A stretch of 64,000 bases of DNA from Crocinitomicaceae bacterium (lineage in GTDB: Bacteria > Bacteroidota > Bacteroidia > Flavobacteriales_D > Crocinitomicaceae): assembly GCA_017984635.1 (NCBI GenBank), contig JAGNZC010000004.1, positions 1 through 64,000 of the forward strand, written 5' to 3'. Positions 27,522 to 37,328 of the stretch are shown here, piece after piece; position 1 is the stretch's first letter; each line of letters starts with the position of its first letter. A program made the position numbers and the translations under genes. The notes under the pieces were generated by a model. That model saw only the letters and a program-made list of their open reading frames with translations, was not told the origin of the DNA and did no database searches.

Positions 27522-27956
27522 TTAGAGTGTTTTTAAAAACTCAATTAGTGCAATTTTATCGGTTTTACTCATTTTAAAAACAACTCCTGTATTTGCATGA
27601 GTTCCGTCGCTTTTTGTTTCACTATCAATAAATCGTTCAATTAAACTATCGTTGTATACTGGAGAGTATAAAGTAGAATTGGTTAAATCATTATAGGTAA
27701 TCGAAAAAGTCTCTTTTTCATTTCCTCCTCGGTATTTTCCTTTCCCGTTTTCACCATGACAATCTGCACATCCATGAACTTTAGAATTATAATCTGAAGC
27801 ATTCATGTCTTGTAGAATTGTTCCATCTATATTTTTACCTGTTCTAAAGATTGTTTCGCCATTAGTTGAATACGTTACTTCTTTTTTTGAACAAGAACTA
27901 GCAAAAAGAATAATTCCTGTTCCAATAATAAAGCCAAATGGTTTTGTGATTTTCAT
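27522..27956 (-). CDS. c-type cytochrome lipoprotein
   Basis: The 144-residue protein has a lipoprotein-like signal ending in FASSC (Cys22) and one haem c site, CADCH at residues 63-67, in a cytochrome-c fold. Met129 in VVFKMS is the likely distal ligand. It should sit lipid-anchored outside the cytoplasmic membrane and carry electrons. It starts three bases after the Kelch/T9SS gene, so the two are almost certainly co-expressed. Partner and terminal acceptor are unknown. Confidence 0.82.
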   Translation of the reverse strand: MKITKPFGFIIGTGIILFASSCSKKEVTYSTNGETIFRTGKNIDGTILQDMNASDYNSKVHGCADCHGENGKGKYRGGNEKETFSITYNDLTNSTLYSPVYNDSLIERFIDSETKSDGTHANTGVVFKMSKTDKIALIEFLKTL

Positions 27957-27959
27957 AGT

Positions 27960-29564
27960 TTATTTTTTAATGATTATTTTTTGAACAGCCGATTCGTTTT
28001 GTGTATCCACTCGAATGAAGTATGCACCATCCGCTAGGTTTTTAAGTTGATCTTGTTTGTAAATGTTTACTCCTTGTGGTTGGTTTTTAAGTTTAACAAT
28101 TTCCGTTATTTCTCCTGATAATTTTGAAAATGTAATAGTAACATCAGATGAAGCGATCAAATTATAGGTTGCTTCAAAACTACCATTGGAAGGATTGGGA
28201 GCTGTAACAAGTTTTAAGGTTCCTCTACTTTGTTCATTTAGGTCATCAAGAGCTGCTGCAACATTTTTTATTAATTTAACTTTAAAGATTTGATTACTAG
28301 CAGAACTTTGCGTGCCATTATTCACAAAGAAAATATTTTTTGAACTACTACTTATTCCACCGAAAATGTAACCGATCAAAGTTGTGTCTTCTATTAAATC
28401 ATCGAATTTAATTACACCATTGGCATATTTCGGCAATGTTTCATTTGGAATTAGTTCTGCTCCAGCTCCCAACAAATTTGGCAATTCAACGGGCAATTTA
28501 TATTCCGACATTTGCCCATTACTTGTTCTTTCTACACGGGCAATCGTTTTAACAAATGGAACATTATTATCTTGAACCAATATTCCCGAGCTGTCATAAT
28601 ATTGTGCGATTCCTCCAAAAAAGACAGTATTCATCGTGTTGTTTTGGACTGAATAAATAGGGAAATTTGCGCAATGGTAATGATTGTAATATTGAGAAAA
28701 ATTAGAATTTACTGTATAATTGGTGCTGTCAATGTTTACACAATTCAGAAATGGTAAATCAACGGTAGGTTGAAATACACCTGAAAATGCAGTTAATCCT
28801 TCGGAACCATCTGGATAAATTTGTGGCGTTACATTGTAATCACGACGATGAAGATTGATTGGGTCTGAATATGCTGATAAATGTGTGATTTGTAGATTCG
28901 TACCATCATCAAGCAGGTTAAATTTTCGAACTTGATTCGTATAAGTTTGTGTGTATGTTGGATTATTCATAGGATTGTATCGACCAATAAACTTGTGTCC
29001 TCCTACTAAATAAAACGTGTGATTTATTTTCTCTAAACGTCCACCAGTTACTTGAAATTGATTGTCAGTAATTTGACGAAAATAAGGAGTTAAGGTTGTC
29101 GCATTAACAATGGCATCAATGGTAGAAGAAACTTGAATGGCAATCATTTTATTAAACGTTGTATGGTCATTTAATTGACTGCTATATCCATATCCTCCCG
29201 TTAAATATAAATAATCTCCTCTTTGATGAAATTGCATATTAGTTGATTTCAACTGCTCTTGTAATTCAATCGATAATGAAGTAATTGGTGAAGTCCACTT
29301 TTGAAGTGTAATTGGGTCTACTACAATTAATTGATTGTTATGTCCAGCAAGATCAAAAGATGCATTGGGTTGTCTTTTGTGTAATCCATCTAAACGCCCA
29401 CCTATGATTAACCATTTGCCATTCGCTTGTCCAAAAGCAAAAGATTGAATTCCTCCTAATCCATTTATTGAGATTGGTTCTATATCAATCGTAAATGGTG
29501 CAATTTGAGCAATACCATTCAATCGAGTGAAAAGGATTAAACTAAAAAAAGCGAAACGTTTCAT
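27960..29564 (-). CDS. Secreted Kelch-like beta-propeller protein with T9SS sorting domain
   Basis: The 534-residue protein has a signal peptide (MKRFAFFSLILFTRLNGIAQ), then repeated Kelch-type motifs such as GKWLIIGGRLDGLH, YLYLTGGYGYSSQLND, FYLVGGHKFIGRYNP and GYIFGGISSSSKNIFFV, indicating a beta-propeller. Residues about 455-534 form a type A T9SS sorting domain (TAPNPSNGSFEATYN ... DGAYFIRV ... KIIIKK). It is therefore exported to the cell surface. The next gene, three bases downstream, encodes a c-type cytochrome. Ligand or enzymatic activity is unknown. Confidence 0.8.
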   Translation of the reverse strand: MKRFAFFSLILFTRLNGIAQIAPFTIDIEPISINGLGGIQSFAFGQANGKWLIIGGRLDGLHKRQPNASFDLAGHNNQLIVVDPITLQKWTSPITSLSIELQEQLKSTNMQFHQRGDYLYLTGGYGYSSQLNDHTTFNKMIAIQVSSTIDAIVNATTLTPYFRQITDNQFQVTGGRLEKINHTFYLVGGHKFIGRYNPMNNPTYTQTYTNQVRKFNLLDDGTNLQITHLSAYSDPINLHRRDYNVTPQIYPDGSEGLTAFSGVFQPTVDLPFLNCVNIDSTNYTVNSNFSQYYNHYHCANFPIYSVQNNTMNTVFFGGIAQYYDSSGILVQDNNVPFVKTIARVERTSNGQMSEYKLPVELPNLLGAGAELIPNETLPKYANGVIKFDDLIEDTTLIGYIFGGISSSSKNIFFVNNGTQSSASNQIFKVKLIKNVAAALDDLNEQSRGTLKLVTAPNPSNGSFEATYNLIASSDVTITFSKLSGEITEIVKLKNQPQGVNIYKQDQLKNLADGAYFIRVDTQNESAVQKIIIKK

Positions 29565-29639
29565 AAATTTATTTTTGATAAATCTACATATACGAATTCA
29601 ATAGGAATGTAATGTATGTTACAATCATTCAAACAAAAA

Positions 29640-29667
29640 AAAACCGCTACATTGCTGCAACGGTTTT
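29640..29667 (-). terminator. Terminator after sucB
   Basis: AAAACCG and CGGTTTT form the stem (with a small inner TTGC/GCAA hairpin). On the minus strand it is followed by a long T run, as expected for the end of the sucAB transcript. Confidence 0.75.
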
Positions 29668-29685
29668 CAATTTTATATAGATTAG

Positions 29686-30936
29686 TTATAATCCTAATAA
29701 TACAGCGTGTGGATCTTTCGCTCCAAACAACATTCTTTCAGGATTTTCTAACATTTCTTTTACTTTCACTAAGAAACCAACTGATTCTTTTCCATCAATG
29801 ATTCTGTGATCATACGATAAAGCTAAATACATAATTGGTCGTATTTCAACTTTCCCATTGATAGCTACAGGACGCTCAACGATGTTGTGCATACCTAAAA
29901 TGGCAGATTGTGGTGGGTTGATAATTGGAGTAGAAAGCATTGATCCAAAAACACCACCATTCGTAATTGTGAATGTTCCTCTAGTCATATCATCTGGTGT
30001 GATTTTTCCATCTCTCGCTTTGATTGCTAAGCGTTTGATTTCACGTTCGATGTCTGCTAAACTCATTTGCTCAGCATTGCGCACAATAGGAACCATTAAT
30101 CCTTTTGGTGAAGAAACAGCAATTCCAATATCTGCATAGTTGTGGTAAACGATTTCATTTCCATCAATTTGTGCATTCACTGCAGGGAATAAATTCAATG
30201 CTTCTGTAACTGCTTTTGTGAAAAACGACATAAATCCTAAATTCACTTCATGGTGTTTTGCAAACAAATCTTTGTATTTGTTACGCAAGTCCATAATTGG
30301 CTTCATATCAATTTCATTGAAGGTAGTCAACATCGCTGTTTCGCTTTTCACTGCTACTAAACGTTCAGCAATTTTACGACGAAGCATCGACATTTTTTCA
30401 CGCGATTGATCACGTGTACCACCCCAACCTTGTGCAGCGTCAGCAGAGAAACCAGCCGACATTGCAGCTACAACATCTTGTTTTGTAATGCGGCCATCTT
30501 TTCCAGATCCAGCAACTTTTGCAGCAGGAACATTGTTTTCAGCCATTATTTTTGCAGCAGCAACAGAAGGTGTTCCTGCAGCGTATGTTTCTTTTTTAAT
30601 TGGGTCAGGACTTGGTGCTGCTGTCGTTTTTTCAACAATAGGTGCTACTTGAACTTCCGCCACTTTTTCGGCAACTGGTGCACCAGCAGGACGCGCTGCA
30701 CTTGTATCAATCAAGCAAACAACTTGTCCAACTTTTACAACATCCCCTTCTTCAGCTTTCAAGGTAATTATCCCGCTTTGCTCAGCAGGTAATTCTAAGG
30801 TTGCTTTATCTGAATCAACTTCTGCAATTGCTTGGTCTTTTTCAACATAATCTCCATCAGCTACCAACCATTGTGCAATTTCCACTTCAGAGATTGATTC
30901 TCCTGGACTTGGTACTTTCATTTCTAAAACTGACAT
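29686..30936 (-). CDS. sucB: 2-oxoglutarate dehydrogenase E2 (dihydrolipoyl succinyltransferase)
   Basis: E2 is the core of the 2-oxoglutarate dehydrogenase complex and transfers succinyl groups to CoA. The protein has an N-terminal lipoyl domain with the modified lysine in [12 protein letters not shown], a linker, a peripheral subunit-binding domain ([19 protein letters not shown] ... [11 protein letters not shown]), and a catalytic domain with [12 protein letters not shown] (His and Asp). I place the start at 30936 ([14 protein letters not shown], 416 residues). Seven extra residues are possible from 30957. It follows sucA by 36 bases on the same strand. Confidence 0.96.
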   Translation of the reverse strand: MSVLEMKVPSPGESISEVEIAQWLVADGDYVEKDQAIAEVDSDKATLELPAEQSGIITLKAEEGDVVKVGQVVCLIDTSAARPAGAPVAEKVAEVQVAPIVEKTTAAPSPDPIKKETYAAGTPSVAAAKIMAENNVPAAKVAGSGKDGRITKQDVVAAMSAGFSADAAQGWGGTRDQSREKMSMLRRKIAERLVAVKSETAMLTTFNEIDMKPIMDLRNKYKDLFAKHHEVNLGFMSFFTKAVTEALNLFPAVNAQIDGNEIVYHNYADIGIAVSSPKGLMVPIVRNAEQMSLADIEREIKRLAIKARDGKITPDDMTRGTFTITNGGVFGSMLSTPIINPPQSAILGMHNIVERPVAINGKVEIRPIMYLALSYDHRIIDGKESVGFLVKVKEMLENPERMLFGAKDPHAVLLGL

Positions 30937-30972
30937 ACTTTCTATTTTTAATATCAATAAGTAATCAACTTG

Positions 30973-33684
30973 TTACTTCGCAAATTTAAACAAATCAGCA
31001 AAAAGCTGTTTTAATCTTTTCTCGTGTAATTTTTTGGAACCTTCAGCAGCAGCAGCTGTTGCATTTCTGTGAATTCCTATAATTGGTAAATGACGCATTG
31101 ACATCGCAATGTGTGTCCAAGCACCCATGTTTGAAGGCTCTTCTTGTGCCCACAAAATGTTGGTTGGTTTGTATTTTGCTATTACTGCTTCAATTTGATT
31201 TTGCGGCAATGGATACAATTGTTCTACTCGAACAAATGCCATGTTTTTAACGCCCATTTCAACTGCTCTTTCTTTCATCTCATAGAAAAATTTACCTGAG
31301 CATAAAACAACAGTATCTACATTTTTAGCATCAACTTGTGCATCGTCAATTATTTCTTGGAAACCACCTTTTGCCATTTCATCTAACGAAGAAACTGCAC
31401 TTGGGTAGCGCAATAACATTTTAGGAGAAAATACAACCAATGGTTTTCTGAAGTCACGTTTCACCTGGCGACGTAATAAATGGAAATGGTTTGCAGGTGT
31501 TGATGTATTCACAATTTGCATGTTTGTATCCGCACATTGTTGTAAGAAACGTTCCATTCTACCACTAGAATGTTCTGCTCCTTGACCTTCGTAACCGTGA
31601 GGCAATAACATTACCAATCCACTTTGTGTCGCCCATTTGTCTTCTCCAGCAGAAATAAATTGGTCGATCATAATTTGAGCACCATTGAAGAAATCACCAA
31701 ATTGCGCTTCCCAAATAGTTAATCCTTTTGGCATTGCTAACGAATAGCCGTATTCAAATCCTAAAACTCCATATTCAGATAACAATGAGTTATAAACGGT
31801 AAAAGGTGCTTGTTTTTCGTTCAAAAGATTCAGTGTAATGATTTCCTCTTCCGTATCTTCTGTTTTTACAACAGCATGACGATGTGAAAAAGTTCCACGC
31901 TCAACATCTTGTCCAGATATACGAATTGGATGACCTTCTACTAATAAAGAAGCATATGCTAACATTTCAGCAGATCCCCAATCTAATTTATCTGTTTGTA
32001 TTGCATTTAAACGATCGTCGAATATTTTAGCAATCTTACGGAAGTATTTTTTACCTTCTGGAAGTGTTGCCAATTTTAATCCTAAATCTTGTAAGGTTTT
32101 TTTAGCAACACCTGTTTCAGGAGATTTTTCAAAATCTTCTAATTTTCCGTGGCGGTAACCTTCCCAAGTTTGGCTTAAAAAATCATATACCAACGCTTTG
32201 TCATTTTGACGAGAAATTTCAAATTCTTTTTCTAAGAAATTAGAATAATCCTCTTCAATTTTTTTAGCATCTGCTTGCGATAAAACACCTTCACTTTCCA
32301 ATTGTTTGAAATAAATTTCTCTTGGATTTGGGTGTTTAGCAATGATGTTGTATAAGTGAGGTTGCGTGAATTTTGGTTCATCTCCTTCGTTGTGTCCGTA
32401 TTTACGGTAGCACAATAAATCAATGAAAATATCACGGTTGAATTGTTGACGGTATTCCATTGCAATCTCAATCGTTTGAACAACGGCCTCTACATCATCA
32501 CCATTTACATGGAAAACGGGGCAAAGGGTTGTTTTTGCAACATCCGTACAATACGTTGAAGAACGTCCATCCAAGTAATTTGTAGTAAATCCTACTTGAT
32601 TATTTACAACGATGTGAACCGTTCCACCCGCTCTATAACCATCTAATTGCGCCATTTGGATTGTTTCATAAACAATACCTTGACCTGCAATTGCAGCATC
32701 ACCATGAATTAATACCGGACAAATTTTCTTTTCGTCGTGTAATAAATGATCTACTTTAGCACGAGCAATTCCTTCAACAACTGTGTTGACAGCTTCTAAG
32801 TGAGATGGGTTAGGAGATAGGGTTAATCCAACTTCTTTACCATTCGCTAATTTTACATGTGATGTAAATCCTTGGTGGTATTTTACGTCTCCGTCAAAAT
32901 AATCTACTGAATCAAATTCTTTTCCTTCAAATTCTGAAAAAATATCTTTTGGACGTTTTTCGAAAATATTTGTCAATGTATTCAAACGACCTCTGTGAGC
33001 CATTCCCATTACAAAATATTCAACACCTAATTCAGATCCTTTAGTAACTAAGGTGTCTAATGCAGGAATCAAAGCTTCACCACCTTCAATAGAAAAGCGT
33101 TTTTGGCCAACGAATTTTTTTCCAAGAAACGCTTCAAAGTTTGAAGCTTGGTTTAATTTATTGAAAATCGCCATTTTTCGAGTTTTGTCGAATTGTGGAC
33201 GGTTTTTAATTTCTATTTTATTTTTAAACCACTCGATACGTTCTGGATCACGCATGTAAACATATTCAATACCAATTGATTGGCAATATGTTTCTTCCAA
33301 ATGATGAATGATATCGCGCAAACTAGCTGCACCTATTCCTATTTCTTCACCTGCTTGAAAAACCAACTCTAAATCAGCTGATTCTAAACCAAAGTTTTCA
33401 AGTTCAAGGGTAGGAGTGTGTTTACGACGCTCTCTAACAGGATTCGTTTTTGTGAACAAATGTCCACGGTTGCGATATCCGTTGATGAGGTTAATTACTT
33501 TAAACTCTTTTTGAAAATTTTCTGGAATAGTTCCGTCGTCATCGAAGTTTGTTCGTGCGAAATCAAAGCCTTCAAAGAATTTTTTCCAGCCAATATCAAC
33601 ACTTTCAGGGTCTTGTTGATACATTTTGTACAGGTGATCAATTGCATTCACATCTGCATTCCCTACATATGATACTTTATCCAT
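30973..33684 (-). CDS. sucA: 2-oxoglutarate dehydrogenase E1
   Basis: This thiamin-diphosphate enzyme decarboxylates 2-oxoglutarate in the TCA cycle. From the ATG at 33684 the protein has 903 residues, with the E2-interaction opening NADVNAIDHLYKMYQQDP, the GMAHRGRLNTL active-site region, the ThDP motif IHGDAAIAGQGIVYE, and the C-terminal ILWAQEEPSNMGAW. A TTG at 33714 would add ten residues, but it overlaps the TAAATTTG promoter box, so 33684 is preferred. sucB lies just downstream. E3 is not in the window. Confidence 0.96.
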   Translation of the reverse strand: MDKVSYVGNADVNAIDHLYKMYQQDPESVDIGWKKFFEGFDFARTNFDDDGTIPENFQKEFKVINLINGYRNRGHLFTKTNPVRERRKHTPTLELENFGLESADLELVFQAGEEIGIGAASLRDIIHHLEETYCQSIGIEYVYMRDPERIEWFKNKIEIKNRPQFDKTRKMAIFNKLNQASNFEAFLGKKFVGQKRFSIEGGEALIPALDTLVTKGSELGVEYFVMGMAHRGRLNTLTNIFEKRPKDIFSEFEGKEFDSVDYFDGDVKYHQGFTSHVKLANGKEVGLTLSPNPSHLEAVNTVVEGIARAKVDHLLHDEKKICPVLIHGDAAIAGQGIVYETIQMAQLDGYRAGGTVHIVVNNQVGFTTNYLDGRSSTYCTDVAKTTLCPVFHVNGDDVEAVVQTIEIAMEYRQQFNRDIFIDLLCYRKYGHNEGDEPKFTQPHLYNIIAKHPNPREIYFKQLESEGVLSQADAKKIEEDYSNFLEKEFEISRQNDKALVYDFLSQTWEGYRHGKLEDFEKSPETGVAKKTLQDLGLKLATLPEGKKYFRKIAKIFDDRLNAIQTDKLDWGSAEMLAYASLLVEGHPIRISGQDVERGTFSHRHAVVKTEDTEEEIITLNLLNEKQAPFTVYNSLLSEYGVLGFEYGYSLAMPKGLTIWEAQFGDFFNGAQIMIDQFISAGEDKWATQSGLVMLLPHGYEGQGAEHSSGRMERFLQQCADTNMQIVNTSTPANHFHLLRRQVKRDFRKPLVVFSPKMLLRYPSAVSSLDEMAKGGFQEIIDDAQVDAKNVDTVVLCSGKFFYEMKERAVEMGVKNMAFVRVEQLYPLPQNQIEAVIAKYKPTNILWAQEEPSNMGAWTHIAMSMRHLPIIGIHRNATAAAAEGSKKLHEKRLKQLFADLFKFAK

Positions 33685-33711
33685 GGTTTTTTGTACACTT
33701 TTATGGAGTGA

Positions 33712-33719
33712 CAAATTTA
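33712..33719 (-). promoter_or_regulatory. -7 box of sucAB
   Basis: The minus strand reads TAAATTTG (TAnnTTTG), 27 bases before the ATG at 33684. The position decides the start codon. Confidence 0.5.
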
Positions 33720-33890
33720 GACATTTAGTTACGAACTGAGGCTAAAAACTATAAAAACTTAGCAAAAAGTTAGAAAATAAACAGATTTTTAATTTTTTAA
33801 ATCAATTGAAATTTTTGAAAGGCAAAACCAGTAAGCATGTTCATCTTTATTCTTCAAAATCAACAACTATACTAAATGGTTAATTCTGTA

Positions 33891-34772
33891 TTAGTTTTTG
33901 CTAATTTTCTTCAAAATTGAACCTTTTGATGTAGTGATTTTCACAAAATAAACCCCGGATGGTAAATTAACGAAAGAAACTTCAACAAAATTGGTGTTAT
34001 TCTTTTTTGATAGTATCAACTGGTTGTTGATGGAGTAAATAGAATAATTATCTATTGTTTCTTTTGAGGTAATTGTTACAATATCAGACGTTGGATTTGG
34101 ATAACTGGATACTCCAATTTCTTGTTCTAATTCTGTAGTTCCTAGTGGATATTCAATGCAATTATCATAAGTAGGATTATCAAATAACAAATTACCATCT
34201 CTTTCATAGCATAGTAAAACGGGTGGAGCTGAAAAACAAATAGCACCACAAAACCCGTACATTCCCGCATCATATAATCCTGCTGAAACAGATCCAATAC
34301 CTGCTACCCAATAATCTTCAATTGGTTGACTTTCACACAGACTTTTAACCTTTAAACGTTTATGGTAATTACCCAAAATAGAAACGCTGTCCACTGAAAT
34401 TACTTGAAACAGAAAAGGTTGGCTCCATCCGAACCATCCAGCATAAATCGAATGAGATTCAACAGTATCTCCCGTAATCGCAGAAAAGTCATATAAAATT
34501 CGTTCAACGCTATCCGTAGTATGAAAAGCAAGTACTTTTTGAGTGGTTACATCTTCACGCAATGCTGCCAAATAAAATGGATTACTAAAGTTAGAATCAG
34601 CATTGTAGTATTTTTTATACTGTAAACCATTAATTATTGTATCGCCATTTACAATAATCTTTCGATCCCAAATAGACCAAACAGCATTAGAATCTGGAAA
34701 ATGGGAATAGTTGTTTTGAGCAAATGTTACATTGAAAAAACTACTTGCGATGAAAATCAAATAATAGCGCAT
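33891..34772 (-). CDS. Secreted protein with T9SS sorting domain
   Basis: The 293-residue protein has a signal peptide (MRYYLIFIASSFFNVTFAQ), a middle part of about 195 residues with regular beta structure and five or six cysteines clustered in LCESQPIEDYW and YGFCGAICFSAPPVLLC, and a type A T9SS C-terminal domain (SSYPNPTSDIVTITS ... LPSGVYFVKITTSKGS). It should be exported and surface-attached. The middle resembles a common Bacteroidota family of unknown role. It stands alone between sucA and metG. The 206-base gap after its 3' end holds the sucA promoter region. Confidence 0.82.
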   Translation of the reverse strand: MRYYLIFIASSFFNVTFAQNNYSHFPDSNAVWSIWDRKIIVNGDTIINGLQYKKYYNADSNFSNPFYLAALREDVTTQKVLAFHTTDSVERILYDFSAITGDTVESHSIYAGWFGWSQPFLFQVISVDSVSILGNYHKRLKVKSLCESQPIEDYWVAGIGSVSAGLYDAGMYGFCGAICFSAPPVLLCYERDGNLLFDNPTYDNCIEYPLGTTELEQEIGVSSYPNPTSDIVTITSKETIDNYSIYSINNQLILSKKNNTNFVEVSFVNLPSGVYFVKITTSKGSILKKISKN

Positions 34773-34856
34773 GTCTCTAGTTATTATGTTTTTACGAAAA
34801 TACGAATTTAAATGTAAAGTATTATTCTGAAGTTTTTCTAATAATCCAACTATTTG

Positions 34857-35216
34857 TCACTTACTAAAAACACTTTTCAAATATACTTTATACGCTTCTC
34901 GTTCAAGTATTTTGTTTGCAATTAAAGCAATAAAATCGGGTTTTTGGGTGAGGGCTAAAAATGTTTTCTCAGAAAGATCAATGGTATAAAGCAATTGCAG
35001 TAAACGCGTTTCACCTTCTTCTAAAATGGCTAAAATGTTTTCTTCGATAAAAGTTATTATCTCAGCTTTAGAATAGGCTATTGTTGAAAAATTTTCAGGA
35101 AAAGCAAGGTGGTATTGTCCAAAATCTTTGGCTAATTGGCACTGTGTTTTCACTACAAATTCGGCAGATGAAAAAACGCTTGCGATAGCATCTTGTTGTT
35201 TAGGCAACTCCACCAC
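34857..35216 (-). CDS. Small hypothetical protein overlapping metG
   Basis: This 119-residue, mostly helical, soluble protein has no recognised domain. It starts MVELPKQQDAIASVF inside the last 17 bases of metG in another frame, so it is probably translated by coupling to metG. Composition is ordinary for the genome (Leu, Ala, Glu, Ile rich), with helices such as KAEIITFIEENILAILEEGE. It may be a lineage-specific protein. Function unknown. Confidence 0.55.
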   Translation of the reverse strand: MVELPKQQDAIASVFSSAEFVVKTQCQLAKDFGQYHLAFPENFSTIAYSKAEIITFIEENILAILEEGETRLLQLLYTIDLSEKTFLALTQKPDFIALIANKILEREAYKVYLKSVFSK

Positions 35217-37254
35217 CAGCTGGAAAATCTTTTTCGGGCGACATAAAACTTAAATTCCCTTCAGCATCTTCTGCCATTAAAATCATCCCTTGTGATTCAA
35301 TTCCTCTAATTTTTCGTGGCGCTAAATTCAACAAAACTTGAACCGTTTTACCAATGATTTCTTCTGGTTTATAATGCGCTGCAATCCCTGAAACAATGGT
35401 TCTTTTATCGATTCCAGTATCGACCACTAATTTCAATAATTTATCCGCTTTTTCTACTTTTTCAGCTTCTAAAATAGTTCCTAAACGAATGTCTAATTTC
35501 GTAAAATCATCAAATTCTACAGATGGTTTTTGAGGTTCAAAGGATGTTTCCATAACTTGTGTTGCCGTTAATTTACTCACTTCTGTTTCAACCAAACTAT
35601 CTTCTATTTTTTGGAAAATAATACTTGGAGGATTAGTCATTGAACCAGCGATTAATAAATCTGGTTTTCCAGCTTGTGTCCAATCTGTTGTTTTGAAATT
35701 CAAAAATTGGGATAATTTCTCTGCTGTTGCAGGTAAGAATGGTTGTAATACGATGCTTAAATTAGCTGTAATTTGCAATGCAATATTCATGATCGTTTCC
35801 ACGCGTTCCTCATCTGTTTTTATCAACTTCCAAGGTTCGAGCTCTGCCAAATATTTATTGCCTAATCGTGCTAAATTCATTGCTTCGGCTTGCGCATCTC
35901 TTAATTTGTAAGCATAAACTAATTTACTAATACGTTCAGGAATAGCTTGCATTTCAGCTAATACTTCTAGGTCATAGGCAGTTAATTCGCCTTGTTGTGG
36001 TACTTTTCCTTCGTAATATTTTTGTGTTAATACCAACGCCCGGTTCACAAAATTTCCTAATATGTCTGCTAATTCACTATTGACACGTGTTTGGTATTCT
36101 TTCCAAGTAAATTCAGCGTCTTTTGTTTCTGGAGCGATTGCAGTTAATACATATTTTAATTCATCCATTTTGTCTGGATAAGCAGCAGTGTATTCGTGTA
36201 ACCAAACTGCCCAGTTGCGGGAAGTAGAGAATTTATCGCCTTCCAAATTTAAAAATTCGTAGGCCGGCACATTATCAGGCAAAATTAAACCGCCATGATT
36301 TTTCAATAATATTGGAAAAATTACCGCGTGAAAAACAATGTTATCTTTTCCGATAAAATGAACTAATTTACGGTCTCCAGTCCAATAATCTTCCCAGTTT
36401 TTGTTATGATCCAATGCCCACTGCTTCGTTGCAGAAATGTAACCAATCGGAGCGTCTAACCATACATATAATACTTTTCCATCAGCATTCGGCAATGGAA
36501 CTTTTACGCCCCAATCCAAATCTCGTGTCATTGCGCGTGAATGTAATCCGCCATCAATCCACGACATACATTGGCCAATCACTTGATTTCTCCAAGGTTT
36601 AGGGTCATGTTGCTGCACACCATCCAACGTACCTTCTTTGATCCAATCGCGTAACCAATCTTCGTGACGATTCATTGGTAAATACCAGTGAGAAGTTGTT
36701 TTTAATATAGGAGTTTTTCCACTTAATGTAGAAATTGGGTTTTTTAATTCTGTTGGACTCAAATCAGAACCACATTTTTCACATTGATCGCCATAAGCAT
36801 TTGGATTTTGGCACTTAGGACATTCTCCTGTTATGTAGCGATCTGCTAAAAATTGTTGGTATTCTTCGTCAAAATATTGTTCAGAGGTTTCTTCTGTAAA
36901 ATGTCCGTTTTCGTATAGTTTTAAAAAGAAATCTTGCGATGTTTTGTGATGAATTTCAGCAGAAGTTCTGTGGAAAATATCAAATGAAATATCAAAATCT
37001 TTGAAAGCTTTTCCGATAATGTGGTTGTATTTGTCGACAATCTCTTGCGGTGAAATCCCTTCTTTCTTAGCACGTAATGTAATTGCAGCACCGTGTTCAT
37101 CACTACCACAAATGAACGCAACATCGTGTTGATTCATTCGTAAAAACCGCACAAAAATATCTGCTGGAAGGTAAACGCCTGCTACGTGTCCTAAATGAAG
37201 GGGTCCGTTTGCATAAGGTAAAGCTGCAGTAATTGTATATTTTGCTTTTGACAT
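35200..37254 (-). CDS. metG: Methionyl-tRNA synthetase
   Basis: MetRS charges initiator and elongator tRNA-Met. The 684-residue class I enzyme has the HIGH-type motif in PYANGPLHLGH, zinc-binding cysteines CPKCQNPNAYGDQCEKC, and KFSTS (from LEGDKFSTSRNW) in the KMSKS position. Residues about 580-684 are the C-terminal OB-fold tRNA-binding domain (FTKLDIRLGTILEAEKV) found in dimeric MetRS. A TATCTTTG promoter box lies 23 bases upstream. The 3' end overlaps the small hypothetical gene. Confidence 0.97.
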   Translation of the reverse strand: MSKAKYTITAALPYANGPLHLGHVAGVYLPADIFVRFLRMNQHDVAFICGSDEHGAAITLRAKKEGISPQEIVDKYNHIIGKAFKDFDISFDIFHRTSAEIHHKTSQDFFLKLYENGHFTEETSEQYFDEEYQQFLADRYITGECPKCQNPNAYGDQCEKCGSDLSPTELKNPISTLSGKTPILKTTSHWYLPMNRHEDWLRDWIKEGTLDGVQQHDPKPWRNQVIGQCMSWIDGGLHSRAMTRDLDWGVKVPLPNADGKVLYVWLDAPIGYISATKQWALDHNKNWEDYWTGDRKLVHFIGKDNIVFHAVIFPILLKNHGGLILPDNVPAYEFLNLEGDKFSTSRNWAVWLHEYTAAYPDKMDELKYVLTAIAPETKDAEFTWKEYQTRVNSELADILGNFVNRALVLTQKYYEGKVPQQGELTAYDLEVLAEMQAIPERISKLVYAYKLRDAQAEAMNLARLGNKYLAELEPWKLIKTDEERVETIMNIALQITANLSIVLQPFLPATAEKLSQFLNFKTTDWTQAGKPDLLIAGSMTNPPSIIFQKIEDSLVETEVSKLTATQVMETSFEPQKPSVEFDDFTKLDIRLGTILEAEKVEKADKLLKLVVDTGIDKRTIVSGIAAHYKPEEIIGKTVQVLLNLAPRKIRGIESQGMILMAEDAEGNLSFMSPEKDFPAGGGVA

Positions 37255-37277
37255 GCTAAGATTGTATTTTTAAAACA

Positions 37278-37285
37278 CAAAGATA
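37278..37285 (-). promoter_or_regulatory. -7 box of metG
   Basis: The minus strand reads TATCTTTG, 23 bases before the metG ATG. Confidence 0.55.
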
Positions 37286-37328
37286 GCTTTTTAGTTGAAA
37301 AAAGGGTAAATCATTTCATGTTTAGAAC

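Noticed and set aside
30406..30792. Plus-strand frame rich in Cys, Asn and Arg
   Set aside because: It lies wholly opposite sucB, and its composition is the mirror of the Ala/Glu-rich lipoyl-linker region.
35200..37254. KFSTS in place of KMSKS in methionyl-tRNA synthetase
   Set aside because: Variants such as KFSTS/KFSKS are common and functional in MetRS proteins.
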